Position numbers and translations under genes: made by a program. A stretch of DNA of 64,000 nt, taken from Siderastrea radians (lineage: Eukaryota; Cnidaria; Anthozoa; Scleractinia; Rhizangiidae). The first letter of the stretch is position 1, and every line of letters starts with the position of its first letter. The notes under the pieces were generated by a model. That model saw nothing but the letters and a program-made list of their open reading frames with translations, had not been told where the DNA came from and made no database searches. Shown here piece after piece: positions 21,665-31,927 of the stretch. The stretch spans positions 2,391,394 to 2,455,393 of the forward strand of contig OZ024891.1 of assembly GCA_964017195.1 (NCBI GenBank), given 5' to 3'.

Positions 21665-23235
21665 GTTATCGTGAAGGCGTCTGTGTGGATGGCTCCTGGG
21701 TCAGGTCTCCAACTGATGTAATCCTTCAGTTGGTTTGTTAGGCGACTCGCGAACAGGTCGGTCTGACAATGTGATAGAAAGGGTTGGATGATGGATGGGT
21801 CTAACTTCCACTCGCTCATGTCCCTGAATTCTCTCGACTCCTTGTCTGCAGAGACGTTGTCTCTTCCTGGGATGTGAGAAGCTATCACAAAGATGTCTCT
21901 TGCCTGGCACCAATCCCACAATTCCAGGGCAAGGGTCAGGAGTTGGAGGGAATGTGTACCCCCTTTGTTGTTGATATAGGCGATGGCGGTTGTGTTGTCT
22001 ATTTGCAGAGATACGGTTACGTAAGACCTGTCTTTGAGAAAAGTTTTTAAGGCCAGGAAGGCTGCTTTCAGCTCCAGGTAATTGATGTGTTGGAGAGACT
22101 CCTGTTGTGACCATCTGCCATTGGTCTCGAGGGAGTGATGAACCGCACCCCAGCCTTTCATGGAGGCGTCGGTCGTGATTAACATATCTGGAGGAGGTAG
22201 GTGTACAGGGCTGCCGTTTGTACTGCGGGTGTTTTCCAACCACCAGGCGAGTTCTCCTCTGGCACTTGTTGACAGAGTAATTAGGGCGTCGTAAGACTCT
22301 CGGTTCATTTGTAGGCCCCATATGAGGTCGCATTGCAGGTGGCGGAAATGGAGTGGTGCTCGCCAAATGGCTGGCCGAGAGGCCTCGAGTAAACCAATTA
22401 AGCTTGCTAGGTTTCGTAGAGTGATCCTTTGAGGAGCTAGTAGACGGTGAGCACAGTCTAGGATTTTGTTGATCTTTTCTGCTGGGAGTGACAGCATCAT
22501 AGACGTTGAGTCTATTTTGAAACCCAGAAAGGTGATAACCTGAGAGGGAGTCAGGGATGACTTTTTGAAGTTTATTATAAATCCTAGGGACTGAAGGAGA
22601 GTTATTAACAGATGGGTGTTTTTCACAGCTTCCTCCCTTGTAGCAGCTAAGAGAAGGAAGTCGTCCAGGTAAATAAGGACTCGTATTGACTTTCTCCTCA
22701 GGAATGCTGCGATTGGCTTCATTAGTTTTGTAAAAATTCTGGGGGCTGAACACAGGCCGAATGGGAGGGCTTTGAACTGGTAACAAGTGTCCTCCCAAAT
22801 AAACCGAAGAAACTTTTGGGATGACTGGTGGACGGGAACTGACAGGTAAGCGTCCTTTAAATCTATATTTGTCATAAAATCTCCTTTCAAAAGCAACGCT
22901 TTTAGGCAACTGAGATTTTCCATCTGGAAATGCTCGTTTAAAATGAACTTGCTCAGATAACTTAGATCTATCACCGGACGCATAGGTCCATCCTTTTTGG
23001 GTACAAGAAAAAGGTGGCTGTAAAAGCCGTCTCTTGAAAAGGGGGTTCTCTCTATGGCCCCTTTCTGCAACAACTCGTTGACTTCCTGTGAAATTAGAAG
23101 TGCCTCCTGACCCGATGATTGGGTAAACCGAGGAAACTTTTGGAAAGGAGTTTTGAAAAAAGTTATCTTGTACCCTGACACAATTGAAAGGATCTGTGGG
23201 TCCGATGTTAGGGTTCTCCAAGTGGCTAGGCACAC
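21247..23235 (-). CDS. DIRS reverse transcriptase / RNase H polyprotein
   Basis: About 660 codons are open. The reverse transcriptase has NIDLKDAY (Asp124, Asp128), PFGLCSAPRIF and the catalytic YLDDFL (189-194). The RNase H has TTDAS (Asp356), NYLELKA (Glu388), QIDNT (Asp413) and NVSAD (Asp464). Residues about 490-580, from TDLFASRLTNQLKDY to ILVAPIW, are the extra domain of DIRS elements, often annotated as methyltransferase-like. No ATG opens the frame: it overlaps the end of gag in another phase and stays open upstream of 23235, so expression by frameshifting or internal initiation is likely. It copies element RNA into DNA. Confidence 0.9.
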   Translation of the reverse strand: MCLATWRTLTSDPQILSIVSGYKITFFKTPFQKFPRFTQSSGQEALLISQEVNELLQKGAIERTPFSRDGFYSHLFLVPKKDGPMRPVIDLSYLSKFILNEHFQMENLSCLKALLLKGDFMTNIDLKDAYLSVPVHQSSQKFLRFIWEDTCYQFKALPFGLCSAPRIFTKLMKPIAAFLRRKSIRVLIYLDDFLLLAATREEAVKNTHLLITLLQSLGFIINFKKSSLTPSQVITFLGFKIDSTSMMLSLPAEKINKILDCAHRLLAPQRITLRNLASLIGLLEASRPAIWRAPLHFRHLQCDLIWGLQMNRESYDALITLSTSARGELAWWLENTRSTNGSPVHLPPPDMLITTDASMKGWGAVHHSLETNGRWSQQESLQHINYLELKAAFLALKTFLKDRSYVTVSLQIDNTTAIAYINNKGGTHSLQLLTLALELWDWCQARDIFVIASHIPGRDNVSADKESREFRDMSEWKLDPSIIQPFLSHCQTDLFASRLTNQLKDYISWRPDPGAIHTDAFTITWAPLQGYAFPPFNLISRTLEKVMIEQTEIILVAPIWQTQPWWPVLLRLLISQPVLLPNSPTLLTDPSDLNRVHPMYPRLHLAVFHISTNVSKLRAFRQTLPIYSSQQLVPPHTRPTSLVGTVGAAGVLDGKLILFRHL

Positions 23236-23258
23236 TGAGAGTCTTGCTGACGTCCCTT

Positions 23259-24518
23259 CTAGGAATGGGGACGAAAGGGGCCGTTTTTTGAACGGGTTCC
23301 CTGGTAATTTGACTGAAATCTAGAGGTGTTTGAATACCCAGAAGATTGATATTTGGAGAAGGTGTCTCCTCGATGCTTGGTCTGAGACTGGGGACTAGCA
23401 CCACGCCTAGGAAAGGGCTTGGTTGTATTTTGTGCCAAATTTTTTGTGAGGCCTCTAGACAATTCAGCCTGCTTTGAGGCTAATGAGGGAAAATCATCTC
23501 CAAAAAGCCAAGACTTGGCATTTGGTAGAGGTAATTCTGCGAGGTTTATCCTCGATTTATTTATTGATGCAAGGACTCTCTGTCGTCGCAAAATCGACAG
23601 ATGGGTATTTGCTGAGCCTAAAAGGCAAAGGGCTTGTTCCAGGGCTAATTTGATTTCCTCATAAGATGGTGTTGAACCATTTTCGATGCAGTCGTGAAGA
23701 CCACAAAGTGGAGCAGTGGAATTTAAGAGGGCACGCTGAAGCGTGAACATTTCTTTGTCTCTCTCTTGGACATACCTTTTCAGTTTACTGGGAACTTGAT
23801 TCAATAACTGTTGATCCAGTTTTGGGGCGGATAAAGAATCCACCTCAGGAGTGGCCCAGTCCTCCAGGATAACGAGCGATTGTTGATACGTTAATTTCCT
23901 CCGGAAATTAGACTCCAAAAATTTGGAGAATGAAGATGATGGCTTCCAGGAGGTTGACTGAGCAACAGGGTCAAACAGACCATGATCAAGGCTCGCTGCT
24001 TCGTCGGCAGTCTTACTTGAATCCTTTGGTGCCTTAACAGGCTCTACGGGTGCCTTAATAGGCTCTGCAGGTGCCTCAATAGGCTCTATTGGTGCCTCAA
24101 TAGGCTCTATTGGCGCCCTAATGGGCGATGAAGAAGTCTCAAGAGACTTATTGGTCGTCAAAGGAACGTCTATCTCCATCAAGCTTGGCGTGTCATCAGC
24201 CATTAGCGACAAGGCATCAAGGTCCGTGTTCGTAGCAGATTCTAGCTGATTTGAGCGGGATTCCAACGAGTCTAATCGCCCAGAAAGACTCTCAATCGAG
24301 TGCAAAATCCTCTGAAGAGTATCTTCTTTTAGGTCCCTGCGCCGTTTTGGCGGAGAACTTTCACTTTGTGCGTCGTGTGACGAGACGGAGTTTTGGCGCG
24401 AAGATGGCGACCGGGAGCGAGTCCTTTTTCGGGACTTGTGCTTTCTGCTGGACATGTTCAGCGAATGAAAATACTTGAAGAGCGAGAAAATATCGCTAGA
24501 AAGAAACCTACTGTGCAA
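23259..24518 (-). CDS. DIRS gag-like protein
   Basis: About 419 codons. An Arg/Ser-rich stretch (HKSRKRTRSRSPSSR) and PPKRRR look like nuclear-localisation and RNA-binding tracts. A predicted coiled coil follows (ILHSIESLSGRLDSLESR), then about five degenerate EPI-APIEPIEAP repeats around residues 140-170. A conserved alpha-helical segment (about 200-340) is typical of DIRS ORF1. The basic C terminus (SNYQGTRSKNGPFRPHS) overlaps the RT frame. By analogy it packages element RNA. The methionine at SSRKHKSRKR may be the real start rather than the upstream one. The identification rests mainly on position and composition. Confidence 0.75.
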   Translation of the reverse strand: MHSRFLSSDIFSLFKYFHSLNMSSRKHKSRKRTRSRSPSSRQNSVSSHDAQSESSPPKRRRDLKEDTLQRILHSIESLSGRLDSLESRSNQLESATNTDLDALSLMADDTPSLMEIDVPLTTNKSLETSSSPIRAPIEPIEAPIEPIEAPAEPIKAPVEPVKAPKDSSKTADEAASLDHGLFDPVAQSTSWKPSSSFSKFLESNFRRKLTYQQSLVILEDWATPEVDSLSAPKLDQQLLNQVPSKLKRYVQERDKEMFTLQRALLNSTAPLCGLHDCIENGSTPSYEEIKLALEQALCLLGSANTHLSILRRQRVLASINKSRINLAELPLPNAKSWLFGDDFPSLASKQAELSRGLTKNLAQNTTKPFPRRGASPQSQTKHRGDTFSKYQSSGYSNTSRFQSNYQGTRSKNGPFRPHS

Positions 24519-24748
24519 AACACAGAGGAATAGCCTGCAAAAGGTAAAAAATTAGCAAAAAGGCAGGACAAAATCAGAATACTTACCGAATGGTTTGAAG
24601 CACAAGGAAAAAAGCCACCGAAGCATCACGGGACCACGAGACCTAGGTCCCAGGGCCCTGTGGGTGTACCCAGGCCCCTTTTGCTTTTATGGGGGATCTA
24701 CCCCTTCTATGCGTTAAAAAGTGGTTTGAAGCACTAACTGGGGAATTC

Positions 24749-24797
24749 CTACCATTTGTTGTCTCATATATTTCGAACGGAGTCTGTGAAATATAAT
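24749..24797. repeat. DIRS inverted terminal repeat (5' end of element)
   Basis: 49 bp, the exact reverse complement of 20243-20291. The element's leader, which recurs inverted at 19953-20101, lies just inside it. Confidence 0.9.
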
Positions 24798-25171
24798 TGA
24801 TCAACAATTGCTACTGATCTTTTTACAAGTGACTTTTGAAAATGAAGTCAAACGCTCACACAAACAAGTTGTACTCAAGAGCAAAATAATAAAACCTATT
24901 ACTTATTTGTAGCATAACGATCTAAATAAATATATAAAGGAATTGAAGAATTCAATGAGCCTGTTTCATTGGTGTACATATACAGATGAGGTTCTTGATA
25001 CTTAGATTTTTATTTTGCACATGGAATAATTCAGGTACTAGCAAATGTGGCACAAGATGAAAATGAGCAGTTCTCTGATTTACCGTTACGGAAAAAACAG
25101 AGCACCACGAAGTAGGGAAACAAACTACAAATTACATGGCTTAGTTTATGCAACATTACAGTACATAATGT
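24798..25171. other. Intergenic stretch between DIRS element and MITE
   Basis: AT-rich, with no gene seen. It lies downstream of CFAP20DC on the minus strand and may contain its 3' UTR or poly(A) site. Confidence 0.35.
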
Positions 25172-25298
25172 TGTAGTTCAATTTTATCTTTGGTTCGATT
25201 TTTATTTTCCTTTGTTCTTTTTTATGTAAATATAATTATGATAATGAATATAAAACAAAAGAAATTAAAAATTGAACCAAGGATAAAATTGAACTACA
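25172..25298. mobile_element. Palindromic MITE, copy 1 (sister at 26736-26859)
   Basis: About 127 bp with long imperfect inverted arms: TGTAGTTCAATTTTATCTTT at the left, and the reverse complement of the same sequence (GATAAAATTGAACTACA) at the right. The centre is AT-rich. A related copy with the same arms lies 1.5 kb away in the last intron of CFAP20DC. Confidence 0.75.
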
Positions 25299-25700
25299 CT
25301 AGTCAGACACCAGTTTTTCTTAATTTTGAATATCAGTTAGAAATGAAAGACCATCAATACCACAGCACATTAAAATTGGCAAATCTTATCAATCCAAGCG
25401 ATACATTCTGCATAGATACAACATGAGATATGGATCACTGAAGATTGAACTTTTTTTACAGGCATGTGTGTGGTGGCGACAATTTCTTGCATACCACCAT
25501 ACAAACACCTGCTGTAAAACATTCAAATTCTCTGGCCTGCATCTTGAATTCCGTGCCTTCTGGGCAGGATGTAATGCACAAATTCATAGATTCTTCGCAA
25601 GATCAGGTGCTCTTTCCAGCTAGCAGTATCAATGGCTTTCCTGTCCAAGCTGAAGTACAAAATTTAGAAAAACTTTGTGGTAGTTCATTGTTATTTTTTT

Positions 25701-28700
25701 TCATGCTAGCTCATAGTATTTGTGAGTCCTGGGATCAAAGTAACAGTACAAACAAGGGTCATATAACAAGTCCAGCTCCTCTTCATTTGTCGTGTCATGA
25801 TCTACACTGCTGCTGGGATTACGACTTCTTGGTGGTGACAGAGCTGCTGAAAGAGCATTATTTTGTCCTGCTGGAAAAATAAAATATTGTTTTCAGTTAG
25901 CACCCTTACTACAGAGGCTGATAAATAAAACGAGGAAAAAAAAAGAGGAGAGATTATAACTAAAAATAGAGGAGATCTTGTACCATTAGGGCTGATTAAG
26001 ATGGTACGATTTTTGCATACGACTGTTGTTTACGACTTGCTTATGTCATGCCTCTAACACCAATTGTGTCATCTAAATCAGGCCCCGGTTGTTCGAAGAG
26101 CAGATACCTCTATCCACCGAATAAATCACCAACCAGTGAATAGTGTACTCTGTTTTGTAAGAATTTATCCAATGGATAGCGATTTGTCCGGTGGATAGCG
26201 TTATCCACCCTTTGAACACCCGGGCCGAGGCATACGACAACTTCACAACAGTTGCACACAACACAAAAAATGTCGTAGGATTTTGAAAACCCAACGACAG
26301 TTGTAGCCACAATAAAAATTTTAGAATGATGAGCTGTTTACAATCTTTGCCTGACACGAGCAGAGTGCACTATAAAAGTCCCATACGACAGTTGCACACA
26401 AAAGTCATACCATCTAGATTGGCCGTTGGGTTTCTCTCCATCCAGGTGTGGTGGAAAAATCCTGGGGGTAACCTTAAAATGGATGAACATCCCACACCGA
26501 AAATGGGGAGAGGGTTGTAATACAAGTCCCAAATGACTGTTCTCAAACTCAAAATTGGAAGTCACCCTCACTGTATTTGCTGGTCATGATGGCCAGTTCC
26601 CAGCCACTTGTGGCAGGCTTCTGTCAGCCAGGCTCCATGCAGATGCCTCTGGTGCCCTTAGCAGTCAGGAGTCACAGGGTGGTCTACACCTTCAATATTT
26701 TCTATTATCAGATGCAGGGAGTGGGAATGGTTATGTTGTAATTCAATTTTATCCTTGGTTCTATTTTTATTTTCTTTTGTTTTATATTCATCATCATAAT
26801 TGACATTAAAAAGAACCAAGGAAAATAAACATTGAGCCAAGGATAAAACTGAACTTCAACAGTTACACATGTGTAGAACTGTTTCTTTGTTACATGCATT
26901 TAAATTTAGGATTATGATCTAGTTATTTTATGACCCCTATACGAGAGCAGGAGAGTTGAAGAGAGAGACTGAGCACCCACCAGAGCTCATCTTTTGACTG
27001 GGTAGTACAATAGGTGGACTGAATACATCAGTGTACTCTCTGGGGTCCATTGGCAGTGTAGCTGTCAGGTCAGGCTCTGGTCCAGGGTGCTGTGAAACAA
27101 AATGTTATAATTTAACCCTTTAAGCCCTGATGTGAAAATGCATATTCTCCTTACTGTTCTCCAGACATTTCTTATGGAACTAGTAAGGAGTTCAATTTGT
27201 ATTTGAAATATCAAGATCCTTGGTGATCACTTCCTTTATTCTCATCACCTGAATGTTGGAACACTAAGTAGTGATGATGTAAAGAGAAATTTCATTTTCT
27301 TCACTGTTGGGGCATAAAGGGTTAGTAAATATCAACTCAATGTGAAAACCCCCAAAAGCAGCCAGTCACTTTCATTAACTGTAGAAGAAGCATTGTCTTG
27401 AGCAGGACGCAAAATGCTCCCAGCGCCTCTCTCCACCATACTGTATACAGGTTACCATTCTGGCAAATATAGCTGGTACAAACTGGATATTAGGCACTTT
27501 TAGGTTGGAGTTCAAGTACACATTTGTGTATTTATTTATTTACACTTGGCAGTTTCCAAAACAGTTACGTTTTGTCCCTCTTGCTAACCAGTATAGATGG
27601 AGGCTCTAAGGATGAGATTACTGTAAAAAAATACTCTTAAGCATGCACAGTAGCATAATTAGGCATTCTCAGGAGACGGTCAGTTGCACATAATTTCCCA
27701 AAAGACCAGATGTGTTTTGTGTGAATCTCTTCAAAATAATGCGGATGTCCACACAACCCCTCTCACTAAAACCAAGCTTCTGTTCTTAGGGGATATGTGG
27801 CAGGTGGTTATACACCACGGTGAATAGCCATTAAACTGATTTATTTTTAACCCTGGTTGCTTGATTGTGAATTCAACAATGGGCCAGAGTGCTAGCTACA
27901 CTGTAATGTGTAAATTAGGGACAGTGCCTCGTTTTGTTACTGCGCATTCGTACTGCACATCTCAGGATGATCTGAGAAACTCAGGTTTCTTAAGGACAAT
28001 GGCTATTTACACAAAGGTATTTTTCTGCGATTCATGACTATGACTGTGTATTATGACAACTGTGTTATGGTAAAACTGTGTTAGCATCTGACACTGTAAT
28101 TTCAATTTCAACTGTAATCATTATAATTGAGGATGCCTAATTAACATGAGCTTCCTAGTTTCCCTTAGGCCTCCTCGCCACTGTTACCATCATTCTTTCT
28201 TCTTTCCTTGCTCTTTAAATTTTATCTTTGTATTGTTGTCTGTGGTGTGGAAAAATAAAAATAAATAAAATAAAATAAAAATAAATGTGGGAAAAGCAGA
28301 TCTTAGCAAGGGCTGTTGGAATCCAATAAGAAAACTGGGGGTAACCATGCATTTTCTGCATTATTGAGCTTACATGTAAATTTGGAAAGAAAATGCCATA
28401 CCTTGTTCTGTATTTCAGAGCCTTTTTAGAGTTACGGCTGCTTATTATCTCTGAAAAATGGATTCCAATAACCCTTGCTAAGATCTGCTTTTAAACCCTA
28501 GAGTCATACTGTAACCTATGCAACAATACCTCTGTATTAGAAGGCACCATCCTTGAAACTGCATAAAATGGCAAGGCATTCAGAAAACTGAGAGGGCACT
28601 CAGAGAGATGACAGGGTGCTCCCAAAAATGGAAGTGTGGAGTGCCCTGCTTGCCAGTAGTTGCCCTTCCTAAATTTACATGTTTGTATCATGGTAACATT

Positions 28701-31700
28701 CCCCTGTGCTAACACTTACCCTCATTTCATCCAGATAACGATGTGTTCTCTTATCAGGGGGAGGTGGTTGTTTCCAGGTGGAATAACTTGTATCATCACT
28801 ATTGTCACTCAGGGAATCCCCTTCATCATTGTTAATAATTGCCTCCTCTGATTCTGATATCCTACCACTGATCATGTGTTCTTGGCCAAACGAGCTGTTG
28901 AATGGTTGATCCAGTGACTTGTCCAACATACTGTTGCTCATAACAGATGTGTCAAATCGCCATGAGCTAGCATTCGATTGGTAGTTTCTCCATGAGCTTG
29001 TGTCAGATTGGTAGTTCTTTGCATCATACGTATTAGTGTTGTTTTTACGAGGTGAAGGAATCTGTTTAGAAATTAAAAGAGAACATGCACTTGTTTGTAA
29101 ACACAGACTGAAACAAAACAAATTAATACAACACAACAGTAAGTTTAGGAGAACTCCAGGAAAAGAACTCATCTTTTACCCACTGGAGTGCTTTTGGATT
29201 CTTCCCATGAAGCATACTGTCACTTGATTCATTGAATCTTTAGATCAGGCCATGCTACAAATACATTTGGTCATCCTGAGTCTATGTAATGATCAAGACA
29301 TCATAAACCTTAACATGGCTGTGTGGTAGAACCCAAACTGACCCCAGGTACAACTCCAGCTTGTAGTCATATCCCAGGACATTAAAATGTGATGCATAAT
29401 ACATGTACAACTTAACTACAGTTAATAATCAGTGAACAGGCATTTTTAATTACTGGTTGTTATCTCACCTCCTTTAATAGACTGCTTCTTATACTCATCC
29501 TTAAAATCTGTGAGTTGGACAGTGGATCAGGTTCTGGGCTTGGACTGGGTAACGGGCTCAGTTTAGAGCCTCGTGAACTACACCTTGAATTTTGACTTGT
29601 CTTTAAAAAGTTCTGCAAGTCATCTTCTTCAGCAGAACTTTCTCCTGAAGCTTTGTAAAAGTCACTGTCGTATTCAGATCTATTGCTATCTTTCCTTGCC
29701 CGAGTCTTGTAGTCTTTGGCATCTAGTGTTTGAGTGGAAGTTTGTGTTGGTGGTTTCTCCTCTGCAGGAGCTTTAGCACCTGGATATGATTCTTGTTGTT
29801 TCCTCTGACGACTTCTTGGTGACCTCGGTGCTGAGCGAGGCCTTGAGGAAAAGGTAAAAACTGGTGGAGATCCTTTCTCAGCTTCCGCTGTTAAGGGTAG
29901 TTGTTCTTTCGAATCGATGTCGTTATTATTATGCCCATTTTGTTCCTTGTCAGGAATTTTTATTCGCAGCCTGTTAAAGCTTTCTGAAAGGCTACAGTCA
30001 TTGCCAGACATTTTCAAAGAACTTTCACTTTGAGACCTAGATATTGATTCAGTATTGCTGTCTTCAGAGACATTGTCTTTTGATGTGGAAGGTCTATTCA
30101 CCTCATTCTTTACTTGATTATTGGTGCTGTCCTTATCATCAGCATTGCGTGATTTTGCATTACCACTTCCCGGATGTTTCACTCGAAAAGGTCTTCGTCT
30201 AGCCTTTCCTCCTGAGCCAGTCCTTGGAGGTCGAGGCTGCATCATGGATTGTGTAGCTTCTACTTCCAGCTGAGAATTTGATGACTCAGTACTATGTAAA
30301 TTAGTTGCATCTGAGAAGGACCTTTGGTATGAAAGTCTGTGCGTTTGCCGGCTACTTTCGCGCCCACTTTCAGGCTCCACAGCAGGTGAAACAGTCCTCA
30401 ACTGTGGTATTGAACCACTGCGATGTAGTACAGAGGAAGACCGATTACCCGCGGATGATGCACCTCCTTCGCGTGAAGTCTTCCGCGCATGTTTGGGGAT
30501 AACAATTTTTGAGCCAAAAGCAATATGTGTAGGTTCCTCTTCTTGTCTGTTTCCAGAGTCTGAATCTGTAAGGAGAGGTGTTGAGGGTGGAGGAAGGCCA
30601 GCTTTTTCCCTCGCTTTTATGTCTGCTTGCCAAAGTTTAGCCATGTTGATGACCTTGAAGGAATGAAAATGACACATCGTGAGAAAAGTTTTAAAACTGA
30701 GGAGTGAAAAACTTAAGTTGTGCCAAAAGAGAAGACAACAAATTGCAGTAATTCACCTTTCTAATTTAAGGCTAATTTACTAATATACAAACAAAGTAAT
30801 CCAAAAATAAACATAGTACCAGAATACTTAAGCGTAATATGTATTCATAACAACGTATAAAATATATTGTTAGATGGTTTTGACAAAACAAATTTTGTGT
30901 TAAATTGATTAAGTATAAACACATAACATATTAATACCTGAGTGTAATATTTTATGTCTGGTGAGGTTGACAGCTGAAGTGTCTTAGGAATATTGTCAAG
31001 TTCACCACTATTCGTGGTTTCACAGCAGTATATTTCATCATCGTCCGTAGTATCGTATGGTTGCAATTTCATAGTAAATATCTTCCGCAAACGGCAACTT
31101 GCTGAAATTGTCAAGTTTTCCAGAGCCTTATAAGATTGCCCCTTAAAGGTATCACCAACCAACGATTGCAGATCCATACAGAGATTCAACCAAACGCCAA
31201 GGTGAAGAATATTTAGCGGGAATCTCGCGTGTAGCTGAGTGATCGTAACTTCTCTGTGGTTCGATGACAACAGAATACGACGTTTGTTATTCCCCGAGTC
31301 TGTGATTCCAAACTCCAGCGAAAACGAATGTCCTAATGGCACATACAACTGAAGAATTAAATAGCGCTGTAAAAGCCCTAACGATTGCTTTTCGTCCTTG
31401 GGAAGGCTGATTTTCGTTGTGGTCGTCTCGCCCTCCAAAATGTAAACAAAGCTCTTGACGTCCTTATCGTAGACCTTGTTTTTTGCTGACGCACTCCCGC
31501 TTAACCGCCATTTTGCTACAGGATCGCGGCCTTGGGCGCTGAACACTTCCACATAGGGTCCTCCCTAACACCACAAGCCATAAAGAAACAATAAACATAC
31601 GCAGTAATTACCAACTTTCAAAACTGTAACCACAGGTTACCGATTTATCGCGAAGTGCTAAATTGACTGAGTGGTTCACTCACCTGAAACTCATGTTTAA

Positions 31701-31704
31701 ACAT
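25701..31704 (-). CDS. CFAP20DC: CFAP20 domain-containing protein (6 exons, 817 aa)
   Basis: Minus-strand exons in order: 31704-31684, 31564-30938, 30653-29469, 29061-28720, 27089-26981, 25870-25701. Phases agree and total 817 codons plus TGA. The start MFKHEFQ, joined to [15 protein letters not shown], and the following [24 protein letters not shown] and [10 protein letters not shown] match the N-terminal CFAP20 domain (about 1-190) of the family formerly called C3orf67. CFAP20 itself is a microtubule inner protein of cilia, so a ciliary role is likely but is inferred for this paralogue. The middle (about 217-725) is long, Ser/Arg/Pro-rich and disordered. The conserved C-terminal end [20 protein letters not shown] is typical of the family. 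It is longer than the human protein because of the middle region. The gene is head to head with GATD1. Confidence 0.93.
25987..26417. mobile_element. Inverted-repeat element in the last CFAP20DC intron, with nested MITE
   Basis: The left end (TAAGATGGTACGATTTTTGC near 25998) and the reverse complement of the right end (GATGGTATGACTTTTG near 26405) are similar over about 30 bp, suggesting an old TIR element. A second palindromic MITE sits inside it at 26081-26226. Confidence 0.45.
26081..26226. mobile_element. Palindromic MITE (GGCCCCGGTTGTTCGAA family)
   Basis: About 146 bp. The ends GGCCCCGGTTGTTCGAAG and TTTGAACACCCGGGCC are imperfect inverted repeats. The interior consists of GGATAGCG / TTATCCA-type inverted motifs. 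I recognise it as a family common in coral genomes. It has no coding capacity. Confidence 0.65.
26736..26859. mobile_element. Palindromic MITE, copy 2 (sister at 25172-25298)
   Basis: Shares the arms TTCAATTTTATCCTTGGTTC and its reverse complement with the copy at 25172-25298, with several substitutions in the right arm. Confidence 0.75.
27112..27324. mobile_element. TTAA-ended MITE, copy 1 (sister at 59567-59777)
   Basis: Starts TTAACCCTTTAAGCCCTG and ends CATAAAGGGTTA, giving inverted TTAACCCTTTA termini. About 210 bp, in intron 4 of CFAP20DC. A copy of the same family with the same internal order lies at 59567-59777 in ELP4. TTAA ends suggest mobilisation by a piggyBac- or Kolobok-type transposase. 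Confidence 0.7.
28131..28290 (+). repeat. (AAAAT)n tail, possible end of a short retrotransposed sequence
   Basis: A CT-rich segment followed by GTGTGGAAAAATAAAAATAA and further AAAAT units (about 28247-28285) resembles the 3' tail of a SINE or LINE inserted in plus orientation. No 5' end or target duplication was identified. Confidence 0.35.
28292..28492. mobile_element. MITE with 34 bp inverted ends
   Basis: AAAAGCAGATCTTAGCAAGG at the left continues to about 28325. The reverse complement of 28459-28492 matches it over 34 bp with two differences. About 200 bp, non-coding, in intron 4 of CFAP20DC. Confidence 0.7.
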
Positions 31705-31927
31705 TATATACTGCTCAGCAAATTAAAGCTAATACAGATTATTTTGTCCAGGGCACGCTTAAGTTTGCAGTTACTTGTTAAATCTACAAAGACACCCTCT
31801 TTAAAGCACCAAAAAGCGCTTTCATAATTTCGTTGCGTCGCCGTCATTGGCCATATTCAAATGAACGCATGCGTGAACGTTACTTTTCTGCCGACAGGAG
31901 ACTGGGGACTGGAATGGAGAATTCAAG
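31705..31927. promoter_or_regulatory. Bidirectional promoter between CFAP20DC and GATD1
   Basis: Only 223 bp separate the two divergent start codons. The interval holds an inverted CCAAT box (ATTGG, near 31848), ACGCATGCGT near 31866 resembling an NRF1 site, and CAAGATGGCGGGC overlapping the GATD1 start, a good match to the YY1 element found at many metazoan housekeeping starts. A GTTGCGTCGCC stretch near 31834 might be a half X-box (RFX), which would suit a ciliary gene, but it is weak. No TATA box. Confidence 0.55.

Larger units (their letters stand above)
20243..24797 (-). mobile_element. DIRS-type tyrosine-recombinase retrotransposon, apparently intact
   Basis: A 4.55 kb element on the minus strand is bounded by 49 bp perfect inverted repeats (24749-24797 and 20243-20291). 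In order it carries a gag-like frame, a reverse transcriptase/RNase H frame with the DIRS C-terminal domain, and a tyrosine recombinase. It has no DDE integrase or protease. That combination, with inverted rather than direct termini, defines the DIRS order. These elements are thought to replicate through a circular DNA that the recombinase inserts without a target duplication, and none is seen. All three frames are open over their full length, suggesting a recent, possibly active copy. It lies between the convergent 3' ends of the aminotransferase gene and CFAP20DC. Confidence 0.9.

Noticed and set aside
21701..23404. 567-codon minus-strand frame
   Set aside because: Lies in an alternative phase across the DIRS RT/RNase H. 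Its composition shows no domain, so it is a shadow of the real frame.
24251..24478. Plus-strand frame over the start of the DIRS gag
   Set aside because: Antisense shadow of the Arg/Ser-rich gag N terminus.
29036..29227. Plus-strand short frame
   Set aside because: Antisense to a CFAP20DC exon edge, without coding features.
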